Part shown: piece by piece, positions 1 through 5,608 of the stretch
Numbering within the stretch: position 1 is the first letter of the stretch
Layout: the number at the start of each line of letters is the position of its first letter
Origin: an uncultured Olsenella sp.
GTDB taxonomy: Bacteria; Actinomycetota; Coriobacteriia; Coriobacteriales; Atopobiaceae
Assembly: GCA_937900605.1 (NCBI GenBank)
Contig: CALCDK010000020.1
Coordinates: 1 to 5,635, forward strand
Length of the DNA stretch: 5,635 bases
Direction of reading: 5' to 3'
Notes under the pieces: generated by a model
The model's database searches: none
What the model was told of the DNA's origin: nothing
The model's input: the letters and a program-made list of their open reading frames with translations, nothing else
Position numbers and translations under genes: made by a program

Positions 1-467
1 GTCTGCCCCGCCCCGAGCGCCGCCGAGAGCGTCCGGTACACGCCGGGCATCGACGCGACCACCTCCGCGCGCCTGCGCGACTCGGCCGAGGCCCGCCGCA
101 TCCCGACGCCCATCGCGACCAGCCCCGCCACGACGGCGGGCACCGCCCACGTCCCCGTCACGACGGCGAGAAGCGCCGCGCACCCCAACCCCGCGACGCA
201 CGCGCCCGCCGCGGCCGACGGCTCGTCCAGGGACAGCCCGCGCGCCGTCGCCGCGAGCCGCAGCCTGCGGACGCACCCCGCCAGGGGCCCGGCCGCGAGC
301 CACGCCGCCGCACGCGTCCTGCCCAACGCGCCGAGCGCCAGGCACGCCCTCACGCCCAGGCCACGCACCAGCGCCCCCGCGCGGCGCGGAGCCACGTCGC
401 CGCCGAGCGCGGCCCAGGTCGCGGCCCAGGTCGCCGCGGCGGCGCTCACGAGAGGCACGACCTCCAT
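1..467 (-). CDS. tadB: TadB, Tad pilus inner-membrane platform protein (partial, 3' end outside window)
   Basis: The first 155 residues of a TadB-like protein, open at the left edge. TadB and TadC form the inner-membrane platform of the Tad (type IVc) pilus machine, where the TadA ATPase drives pilin assembly. Seen: two hydrophobic stretches at about residues 86-103 and 106-123, then a basic cytoplasmic segment (RRASAESRRR). From about residue 139 comes MPGVYRTLSAALGAGQ, the opening helix of a T2SSF (GspF-like) domain; most of that domain lies beyond the window. Family TadB proteins are about 300 residues, so roughly half is present. The start is the ATG at 467-465, preceded by GGAGGT (479-474) with 6-nt spacing. 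It overlaps the tadA 3' end by 22 nt, implying translational coupling. Residues 12-20 (ATWAATWAA) come from a 12-nt tandem duplication. TadC is a weaker alternative, because tadB normally follows tadA directly. Confidence 0.85.
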   Translation of the reverse strand, partial: MEVVPLVSAAAATWAATWAALGGDVAPRRAGALVRGLGVRACLALGALGRTRAAAWLAAGPLAGCVRRLRLAATARGLSLDEPSAAAGACVAGLGCAALLAVVTGTWAVPAVVAGLVAMGVGMRRASAESRRRAEVVASMPGVYRTLSAALGAGQ

Positions 468-1768
468 GCGCCCACCTCCCTCTCGTCGAGAAGCCCCAGC
501 TCCAGCCCGCGCGCCACGAACGCCGGCTCGCACGCCAGCGACCAGTCCCCACTCGCCTCGTCGAACGACACGCACTCCCGCAGGGCGACGCCGCCGCCCT
601 CCGCGCGCGAGACCTCCGTCAGGGTCGTGACCCGGCGCGAGCCGTCCGGCAGCCTGCGCATCACGACGAAGAGGTCGATCGCCGTCGCGATCTGCTCCTC
701 GATGAGCTCGGACGGCAGGTCCATCCCGAACCGGGCCATGAGCACCAGCCGCAGCACCGCCTCCTGCGCGCTGCCTGCGTGTAGCGTCGTGAGCGAGCCG
801 TCGTGGCCCGTGCTCATCGCCTGCAGCATGTCCACGCACTCCTCGCCGCGCACCTCGCCCACCACGATCCGGTCTGGCCTCATGCGCAGCGCGTTCTTCA
901 CCAGCTCGCGGATGGTGACCTCGCCGACGCCCTCGATCGAGGCGTCCCTCGCCTCCAGGCGCACCACGTTGGGGTGCGAGTCGAAGCGCAGCTCCGCCGA
1001 GTCCTCGATGGTGACGATCCTCTCGCCGCTCGGAATCGAGCACGACAGCGCGTTGAGCAGCGTCGTCTTGCCCGAGCCGGTGCCACCGGCCACCGCGACC
1101 GACCTTCGGCAGCGCACGGCCCACGCCAGCAGCCGCGCATACCACGCCGGCAGGCTGCCCAGCCCCACGAGCGTCCCCAGCGTTCTCACGCGCTCTGAGA
1201 ACTTCCTGATGGTCATGACCGGCCCGTCGATCGCCGTGGGCGCGGCGACGGCGTTGACGCGGTCCCCGTTGGGCAGGCGCGCGCTCACCAGGGGGCTCGA
1301 CCGGTCGAGCCTGCGTCCCAGCGGGGCCAGGATGCGGTCGATGACGATCATGATCTGCTCGGGCGAGTCGAAGCCCACCTGTGCCTCGCACATCTCGCCG
1401 TCGCGCTCGTAGAAGATGGCCTCGCAGCCGTTCACCATGACCTCGCTCACCCCCTCGTCCTCGAGCAGCGCCTGGATCGGTCCCAGGCCGCACACCTCGT
1501 CCACCACCTGGCCCACGAGCTCGCGGCGCCCCTCGACCCCCAGCGCCGGGCCGTCCTGGGCGTTGACGATCGACTCGAGCGCCACGCCGAGCTCCTCGCG
1601 TGCGTCGCAGGAGTCCGACCCGTCGAGCATCCCCGCGATCGTGTCGAGCCCCAGCCGCTCGACCAGCCGCCGCTTCAGGGCCGAGCGGGCCTCGCGCGCG
1701 GCGGCCGAGCCCCTCCTCGCCACCTGCCGCGAGCCCTCGGCTCGGCGGACCCTCTCTAGGACCGACAC
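446..1768 (-). CDS. tadA: TadA/CpaF, Tad pilus assembly ATPase (type II/IV secretion ATPase family)
   Basis: A 440-residue cytoplasmic secretion ATPase of the TadA/CpaF branch, usual length for the family. Known role: a hexameric motor that hydrolyses ATP to polymerise Flp pilins through TadB/TadC. Seen motifs: the N-terminal domain with GPIQALLEDEGVSEVMVNG (residues 96-114), Walker A GGTGSGKTT (228-236), Asp box TIEDSAEL (253-260), LVKNALRMRPDRIVVGEVRG with the Walker B region and Glu305 (289-308), and His box GHDGSLTTLHA (321-331). All catalytic blocks are intact. The start is GTG at 1768-1766, two nt after the tadZ stop, with AAGGGGGG at 1786-1779 (10-nt spacing). The same frame stays open for 244 codons upstream inside tadZ, but that part is arginine/glycine-rich GC shadow with no family match. 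TGA stop at 448-446. PilT/GspE-type motors are less likely given the tad gene order. Confidence 0.95.
   Translation of the reverse strand: MSVLERVRRAEGSRQVARRGSAAAREARSALKRRLVERLGLDTIAGMLDGSDSCDAREELGVALESIVNAQDGPALGVEGRRELVGQVVDEVCGLGPIQALLEDEGVSEVMVNGCEAIFYERDGEMCEAQVGFDSPEQIMIVIDRILAPLGRRLDRSSPLVSARLPNGDRVNAVAAPTAIDGPVMTIRKFSERVRTLGTLVGLGSLPAWYARLLAWAVRCRRSVAVAGGTGSGKTTLLNALSCSIPSGERIVTIEDSAELRFDSHPNVVRLEARDASIEGVGEVTIRELVKNALRMRPDRIVVGEVRGEECVDMLQAMSTGHDGSLTTLHAGSAQEAVLRLVLMARFGMDLPSELIEEQIATAIDLFVVMRRLPDGSRRVTTLTEVSRAEGGGVALRECVSFDEASGDWSLACEPAFVARGLELGLLDEREVGAWRSCLS
474..479 (-). promoter_or_regulatory. Ribosome-binding site of tadB inside the tadA 3' end
   Basis: GGAGGT, an almost ideal Shine-Dalgarno sequence, lies 6 nt before the tadB ATG and within the final codons of tadA. 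It decides the tadB start and shows that the two reading frames overlap. Confidence 0.8.
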
Positions 1769-1770
1769 GC

Positions 1771-3090
1771 CTACCTGACCCCCCTTCTGAGGCCGAGAAG
1801 CCCCGACCACCTGCGCGAGGTGTCGCCCTGCGCCGCGCGGCGCGCCCCCTCGCAGTCCGGCAGGCAACCGAGCTCGCCGAGCACCTGCGCCAGCACCACC
1901 GCCACCGACTCCGAGAACGGCCCGCCCGCCGCCGCGAGGTCCGCGGCCAGCCCCGCGTCCAGGTACGCTGCCACCTCGTCGCCGGCGTCGAACACCCGGA
2001 ACCCGCGGGCCGCCTCGAGCCCCACCTCGGCGCGCCCCAGCGAGAAGTCCATCCGCGAGCGCGTGCTCGCGCGGTTCTCGACCCGGGCGATTCGCGTCCT
2101 CGCGACGCCGAGCCTCACCGCCAGGCCGCTCGCGCGCGCCAGGGACGAGACGGACGACCTCGCGTCCCCCACGAGCAGGAGCCTGTCCGCCATCTGCGCC
2201 GCCTGCGCCACCGCGTCGGTGAACGTGGTCGACGTGTCGACGACCACGAGGTCCGCGACACAGGCCGCCCACGACAGCAGCTCGCCCACGTGCGGCATCG
2301 CCAGCTCCGCCTCCTCGGGACGGGCGCACGGGCCCAGAAGCCGGCAGCCCGGGAGCGCCTCCGCGCACGTCGCGGAGGGGGACGCCGAGCCGTCGGCCAG
2401 CGCCAAGAGGTCCGCCCCCGACGCGAGCCCGAAGCACGAGTACAGGTTCCCGCACGACAGGTCCAGGTCGAGAAGCACCACGTCCATGCCCCAGGCGCAC
2501 GCGTGGGCCGCCATGGTCGCGGACAGCGACGTCTTGCCCGTCCCGCCGCGGCCCGAGCAGAGCGTCAGCACCTTGCCGCGCCTCGACTCGCAGGGCCCCG
2601 CGGCACCCGCCTCGTGACCGCCCGCCGCGCCGTCGACAGCCGGCCGACCCGCCGCGACGCCCGCCAGCGCGGGCCCATCCGCGACCGCGGGGCCGCCCAC
2701 CTCGCGACCGCCCGCCGCGCCAACGCCCGCCGTCGGCGGCACCGGACGCGGCGCCTCGAGCCCGTCGATCTCGTCGAGGTCCAGCACCAGGTCAATCCCA
2801 GCGCACGCCGAGCGCGACCTCAGCGACCCCGAGACCCCGTGCCGCGCCAGGACCACGCCGCGCGCGTTGCCGTCGTGGGCAATCGCCGCCGCGAGGTTGA
2901 CGTCGCACACGCCCTCGCCGACCGGCCCCACCACGACGCCCACCTGGCCGCCCGGAGCCGTCGCCGCCGACTCGCGCAGCTCGTCGGCACTCCCCGTCAC
3001 CCGCAGCGTCGCCCCTGGGTCCAGGCTCGTCACCGCCCTCGCGAGGTCGTAGTGGGCGTCTCGCCTCGCATATCCGATCCACTCGCTCAT
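1771..3090 (-). CDS. tadZ: TadZ/CpaE-like polar localisation protein of the Tad pilus (MinD/ParA-type ATPase)
   Basis: A 439-residue protein. Residues 1 to about 112 look like the receiver-like N-terminal domain of TadZ/CpaE. A low-complexity Ala/Gly/Pro linker follows (about 112-170), then a MinD/ParA-type P-loop domain (about 172-410). Known role: TadZ localises the Tad machinery, often to the pole, and helps recruit the TadA ATPase. Seen motifs: P-loop SGRGGTGKTS (179-188) with catalytic Lys186, A' motif LLDLDL (206-211) with Asp208/Asp210, and Walker B LVVVDT (281-286). The MinD-type signature lysine (KGGxGK) is arginine here (Arg181). A basic C-terminal tail ends in GLLGLRRGVR. The start is ATG at 3090-3088, preceded by GGGGAGG (3101-3095) with 4-nt spacing; it overlaps the cpaB stop as ATGA. 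TAG stop at 1773-1771. A chromosomal ParA or MinD is unlikely because of the N-terminal domain and the operon. Confidence 0.88.
   Translation of the reverse strand: MSEWIGYARRDAHYDLARAVTSLDPGATLRVTGSADELRESAATAPGGQVGVVVGPVGEGVCDVNLAAAIAHDGNARGVVLARHGVSGSLRSRSACAGIDLVLDLDEIDGLEAPRPVPPTAGVGAAGGREVGGPAVADGPALAGVAAGRPAVDGAAGGHEAGAAGPCESRRGKVLTLCSGRGGTGKTSLSATMAAHACAWGMDVVLLDLDLSCGNLYSCFGLASGADLLALADGSASPSATCAEALPGCRLLGPCARPEEAELAMPHVGELLSWAACVADLVVVDTSTTFTDAVAQAAQMADRLLLVGDARSSVSSLARASGLAVRLGVARTRIARVENRASTRSRMDFSLGRAEVGLEAARGFRVFDAGDEVAAYLDAGLAADLAAAGGPFSESVAVVLAQVLGELGCLPDCEGARRAAQGDTSRRWSGLLGLRRGVR
1779..1786 (-). promoter_or_regulatory. Ribosome-binding site of tadA
   Basis: AAGGGGGG, inside the last codons of tadZ, lies 10 nt upstream of the GTG at 1768. 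It supports this GTG, only 2 nt beyond the tadZ stop, as the tadA start rather than any upstream start in the open frame. Confidence 0.6.
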
Positions 3091-3878
3091 GCTGCCTCCC
3101 CAGCCTCGTCGACCGGCGACGGCGCCGCGCCGTCGCCCTCCCCACCCACGGGCGTCCCGCCCGTCTCGGCGGCCGGTCCCAACCCGTCCGCCTCGCCGCC
3201 CACGGGCGCTACCTCGTCAGGCGCCGCGACGGGCCCCAGCGACAGCCCGTCGACGTCGTCGGCCGGCACCGCGAGCCGCAGCGTCCCGCGTGCGGCGGCG
3301 CCGAGCACCGCGGACACGTCACCGGGCTCCACGGCCAGCCCCACCGTCGCCGAGGCGCCCTGCGGGCCCTCCGCGGGCACCCCGATGACGACGCACCCCT
3401 GCGAGAGGAGCCTCACCCCTTCCTGGGTGACCTCGTACGCGGCGAGACGCGTCCCCTCCGCGACGCCGGGAGGCATCCCCGCGCGGTCGGGGGCGCTCAC
3501 TGCGACGGCCACCCGCCCGGCCGGGACCTCCGCCGCCCGGGCGTCGTCCCGGAAGTTGAGCGACGTGAGCGGCACCCCGGCCGCGACCGGGACGCTGAGC
3601 GTGCGCCCCTCGACGTCCGAGAGCGACGTGAACGCGCCCTCGGGCACGAGGTCCGCCACCCAGTCGCGGATGGTGACGTTGCGCGCCCCCACGGGCTCGC
3701 CCGCCACCAGGTCCCCCGTCGCCACAACGACGGGGACCACCTCGCCGCCGTAGCGCTCGAGCGCCTCCGAGCGCTCGCGCTCCGCAGCGCCCCTCACCGC
3801 CTGGCCGTACAGCAGGCAGCACACCACCGCCAGCGCGGCCATAGCGCCCGAGAGCGCCATGCGTGCCCCTCTCGACAT
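3087..3878 (-). CDS. cpaB: CpaB/RcpC-like Tad pilus assembly protein with SAF domain
   Basis: A 263-residue protein and the first gene of the tad operon. Seen: one N-terminal membrane segment at about residues 7-25 (MALSGAMAALAVVCCLLYG); a SAF domain at about 46-109 (VVPVVVATGDLVAGEPVGARNVTIRDW through EGRTLSVPVAAGVPLTSLNF); an RcpC/CpaB-type domain at about 118-206; and an acidic, Gly/Pro-rich, probably disordered tail at about 217-263. The tail holds two copies of PVGGE[A/G]DG. In Gram-negative tad systems RcpC/CpaB works with the outer-membrane secretin. In monoderm actinobacteria it is probably a membrane-anchored extracytoplasmic protein of the pilus machine, but its exact role there is unclear. 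The start is ATG at 3878-3876 with AAGGGGG (3889-3883) 4 nt upstream. The open frame continues up to 4136 but crosses the rsgA terminator, so that extension is rejected. The stop overlaps the tadZ start. Confidence 0.85.
   Translation of the reverse strand: MSRGARMALSGAMAALAVVCCLLYGQAVRGAAERERSEALERYGGEVVPVVVATGDLVAGEPVGARNVTIRDWVADLVPEGAFTSLSDVEGRTLSVPVAAGVPLTSLNFRDDARAAEVPAGRVAVAVSAPDRAGMPPGVAEGTRLAAYEVTQEGVRLLSQGCVVIGVPAEGPQGASATVGLAVEPGDVSAVLGAAARGTLRLAVPADDVDGLSLGPVAAPDEVAPVGGEADGLGPAAETGGTPVGGEGDGAAPSPVDEAGEAA
3095..3101 (-). promoter_or_regulatory. Ribosome-binding site of tadZ
   Basis: GGGGAGG lies within the last codons of cpaB, 4 nt (CAGC) before the tadZ ATG. Together with the ATGA stop-start overlap it fixes the tadZ start. 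The same spacer form (CAGT) precedes the TTG proposed as the rsgA start, so the site also serves as an internal reference for spacing in this genome. Confidence 0.75.
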
Positions 3879-4100
3879 CGGTCCCCCTTCGCCGCAGCCC
3901 CGGCTCGTCCCATCGCGCGCCGGGCACCTCTCGTGGACTGGCATTCTGCGCCCACCCGGGACGGCCGGGCCCGACGTCGGGAGGAACCGGTGACACCACG
4001 CGGGCCGCATCCTGCCCGGTGGCTGCCACGGCGCGGAGAAGCGCGACCAAGGGCTCGGACGCACCCGCAGGCAACACAAGGCGCCCTTCTCGCGACGCAC
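3879..4100 (-). promoter_or_regulatory. tad operon leader/upstream region with GC-rich inverted repeats
   Basis: About 220 nt between the rsgA terminator and cpaB. It must hold the tad promoter unless there is read-through, but I see no convincing -35/-10 pair on the minus strand. The cpaB Shine-Dalgarno is at 3889-3883. Two adjacent inverted repeats stand out: arms at 3955-3959 and 3965-3969 (CCCGG/CCGGG), and a 12-bp perfect palindrome CCCGACGTCGGG at 3970-3981. The neighbouring arms are similar enough to pair in alternative ways. No coding sequence is supported, and I recognise no riboswitch consensus. Confidence 0.4.
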
Positions 4101-4134
4101 ACAAAAGCGGCCCGCCCCCACGAGGGGACGGGCC
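4101..4134 (-). terminator. Intrinsic terminator of rsgA
   Basis: In minus-strand RNA, arms 4134-4124 and 4119-4109 form an 11-bp stem (GGCCCGUCCCC with GGGGGCGGGCC, one U-G wobble) closed by a UCGU loop. GC and a short U tract follow (UUUU at 4106-4103, then GUGU). The wobble pair is an A-C mismatch in plus-strand RNA and the plus side lacks a T tract, so the signal points to the minus strand. It lies about 147 nt past the rsgA stop, giving rsgA a long 3' untranslated region and separating it from the tad operon. Confidence 0.85.
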
Positions 4135-4162
4135 ACGAAAGGGTTCTCTCATCTGGTCGCAT

Positions 4163-4274
4163 CACATCACGCCATGCCGCGCCAAACCACGCGACACGCC
4201 GTGCCATGCAACGTCAAACCGCGCCACGCCGGACGAAATCGCGTCATGCCGCGGCAAACCGCGTCAAGCCACCT
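4163..4274 (-). repeat. Degenerate 10-bp/20-bp direct-repeat array in the rsgA 3' untranslated region
   Basis: Eleven decamers run almost without break. Plus-strand starts: 4163 CACATCACGC, 4173 CATGCCGCGC, 4183 CAAACCACGC, (GA), 4195 CACGCCGTGC, 4205 CATGCAACGT, 4215 CAAACCGCGC, 4225 CACGCCGGAC, 4235 GAAATCGCGT, 4245 CATGCCGCGG, 4255 CAAACCGCGT, 4265 CAAGCCACCT. The rough consensus is CANNCCGCGY. CATGCC-type and CAAACC-type units tend to alternate, giving a 20-bp unit. A single 2-nt insertion (4193-4194) breaks the register. The array sits between the rsgA stop and its terminator, so it is probably transcribed as G/U-rich RNA. Open frames across it are Arg/His/Pro-rich repeats and are not believable genes. 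Function unknown. Confidence 0.75.
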
Positions 4275-4280
4275 GCGGGC

Positions 4281-5492
4281 TCACAGCACGATGTCGGGGT
4301 CGAGGGTTCCGGCGCTCGCCCTCATCTCAGTGGCCAGGGCGACGTACGCGTCGTGGCGCTCCTGGCACACCTCGCCCGCATCGAGCGCGGCGCGCACGCC
4401 GCACCCGGGCTCGTGCACGTGCGTGCAGTCCGAGAAGCGGCACGTCTCGGCCGCGGCGGAGACGTCGGGGAAGACGCGCGCCAGGCCGCGCTCGTGGCCC
4501 AGGACCGGAAGGCTCCTCAGGCCCGGCTCGTCGACGATGATGCCTGCCCCCGGGAGGCGCACCATGCGCCGGGCGACGGTGGTGTGACGCCCCGCGTCGT
4601 CGGAGGACCTCACCGCTCCCGTCTCGAGCGCGTCATGGCCGAGAAGCCCGTTGAGCAGCGTCGACTTGCCCGCTCCCGACTCGCCGAGCACGATGGCGAC
4701 GACACCGGCCGGCACAAGCCCCCTGACACCGTCCAGGCCCACGAGGACCAGCTCGTCGCGATGGCTCCCCACGGCGGCGTCGATCGAGGGGGAAGAGGGC
4801 TCCGAGGAGCTCAGGACGATGGGAACGGACTCGCCGAGGACCGCACGGATGCGCTCGACGTCGGCGAGGAGCATCTGGGCAGACGCGCGGTCGCACTTCG
4901 TGAGGACCACCGCGAAGCGAGTCCCGCAGTCGCTCGCGATGACGGCAGAGCGCACGATGCGGTCGCACGAGATGACGTCAGCCCCCACCTGTTGGACGAG
5001 AAGCACGAGCTCCACGTTGGCCGCAAGGGTCTGGCGCTCGCCACGCGAGCCGCCCTTCCACCGGGCGACGTCGGTACGACGAGGGAGGACCTCCTCGATG
5101 CGTCCCATGTCATGCGAGTCGGGACGACGCGCGCAGACCCAGTCGCCGACGGCGGCACGCGTCTGGTCCGAGCTGAGCCCCTTGCTCAGTCGCGTCGAGA
5201 ACTCGGCACGGAAGATCGCATCACGGCTGACGATGGCGGGGAATCCCCGGTCGAGCCTGACGACGCACCCCAGGACGAGCTCCTCAGCGGGCACGCCGGA
5301 GTCGCATGCCCGAGCGACCGCCGAATCGAAGTCGGCCGAGAAGTCCACGGACATGGGAAGGTCCTCGAAGCTCGGAACGTCGAGAAGTCCCGAGAGCTCC
5401 GGTAGGACCCCAGGGACGTTGTTCGAGGAGCGCTGGCGCCGAGAGCCACGTCCCGTGGACGCCTTGGACGACTTGCCCATCTTGCGTGCCAA
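4281..5492 (-). CDS. rsgA: RsgA, ribosome small-subunit-dependent circularly permuted GTPase
   Basis: About 403 residues; longer than the 290-360 usual for the family, largely because of a Ser/Arg/Lys-rich N-terminal tail. RsgA binds the maturing 30S subunit and hydrolyses GTP late in assembly. Seen in order: basic tail (about 1-30), OB-fold region ending AAVGDW (113-118), then the permuted G domain. That domain has G4 TKCD (198-201), G1 GESGAGKST (270-278), G2 RHTT (302-305) and G3 DEPG (321-324, normally DTPG). The C-terminal zinc site C-x4-C-x-H-x5-C has Cys351, Cys356, His358 and Cys364. The G4-before-G1 order defines the family. An in-frame TAA at 5516-5514 limits the start to TTG 5504, TTG 5492 or ATG 5480. 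I prefer TTG 5492, because GGGAGG (5502-5497) is 4 nt away, as at tadZ; ATG 5480 would be 16 nt away. TGA stop at 4283-4281. Confidence 0.92.
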   Translation of the reverse strand: MARKMGKSSKASTGRGSRRQRSSNNVPGVLPELSGLLDVPSFEDLPMSVDFSADFDSAVARACDSGVPAEELVLGCVVRLDRGFPAIVSRDAIFRAEFSTRLSKGLSSDQTRAAVGDWVCARRPDSHDMGRIEEVLPRRTDVARWKGGSRGERQTLAANVELVLLVQQVGADVISCDRIVRSAVIASDCGTRFAVVLTKCDRASAQMLLADVERIRAVLGESVPIVLSSSEPSSPSIDAAVGSHRDELVLVGLDGVRGLVPAGVVAIVLGESGAGKSTLLNGLLGHDALETGAVRSSDDAGRHTTVARRMVRLPGAGIIVDEPGLRSLPVLGHERGLARVFPDVSAAAETCRFSDCTHVHEPGCGVRAALDAGEVCQERHDAYVALATEMRASAGTLDPDIVL

Positions 5493-5496
5493 ACTG

Positions 5497-5502
5497 CCTC
5501 CC
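5497..5502 (-). promoter_or_regulatory. Ribosome-binding site of rsgA
   Basis: GGGAGG followed by CAGT and TTG at 5492-5490. No purine-rich site lies closer to the ATG at 5480. This favours a TTG start and a protein beginning MARKMGKSSK, but the ATG cannot be excluded. Confidence 0.55.
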
Positions 5503-5531
5503 AAGCTGACCGCTTACTTACCTTCTCATCG

Positions 5532-5540
5532 AGAATACCA
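5532..5540 (-). promoter_or_regulatory. Possible extended -10 promoter of rsgA
   Basis: On the minus strand TGG-TATTCT fits an extended -10 element (TGnTATAAT, four of six core bases). It lies between the hairpin after the 5S gene and the rsgA start, and would give a leader of roughly 30 nt. No -35 box is clear; the expected position falls inside the terminator stem. Weak evidence, but it is the best candidate in a space of only 57 nt. Confidence 0.3.
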
Positions 5541-5549
5541 TCCCGTCTA

Positions 5550-5592
5550 CGCACAGAGGCCCCCTCCCGGAGCGGGAGGGGGCCTCTGTGCG
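5550..5592 (-). terminator. Strong hairpin, probable rRNA operon terminator
   Basis: A perfect 20-bp inverted repeat (arms 5550-5569 and 5573-5592) with the 3-nt loop GAG at 5570-5572. It begins 16 nt after the inferred 5S rRNA 3' end. Neither side carries a T tract, so the signal relies on an extremely stable GC-rich stem. Its position directly after 5S on the minus strand supports an rRNA terminator (or a transcript-end/processing structure). Confidence 0.75.
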
Positions 5593-5608
5593 CGAAACGC
5601 CCCTTGTT

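Noticed and set aside
1769..2500. Upstream extension of the tadA frame by 244 codons
   Set aside because: The extension overlaps tadZ, is Arg/Gly-rich without family similarity, and the 440-residue product from GTG 1768 matches the normal TadA length.
1600..3753. A 717-codon plus-strand open frame opposite tadZ and cpaB
   Set aside because: It lies antisense to genes with clear family motifs, its product is Arg/Pro/Ala-rich low complexity, and long stop-free antisense frames are expected at this GC content.
3087..3878. Lipoprotein signal at the CpaB N-terminus (Cys20/Cys21)
   Set aside because: The residues before the cysteines (AVV) do not fit a lipobox, which needs a small residue such as Gly or Ala just before Cys.
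3879..4100. A cyclic di-GMP or other known riboswitch in the tad leader
   Set aside because: Attractive for a pilus operon, but I could not find conserved core motifs of the classes I know on the minus strand.
3879..4136. Upstream extension of the cpaB frame by 86 codons
   Set aside because: It would cross the rsgA terminator hairpin and place residues before the membrane anchor; the ATG at 3878 has a good ribosome-binding site.
4163..4274. CRISPR array
   Set aside because: The units are 10-20 bp, degenerate and contiguous, with no unique spacers and no cas genes nearby.
3933..5405. A 490-codon plus-strand open frame across the repeat array and rsgA
   Set aside because: It runs through the rsgA terminator and array and is antisense to rsgA; composition is a GC shadow and there is no domain-like pattern.
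5550..5592. Terminal inverted repeat of an insertion sequence
   Set aside because: The arms are only 3 nt apart, so nothing is enclosed, and no transposase is present; position after 5S fits a terminator.
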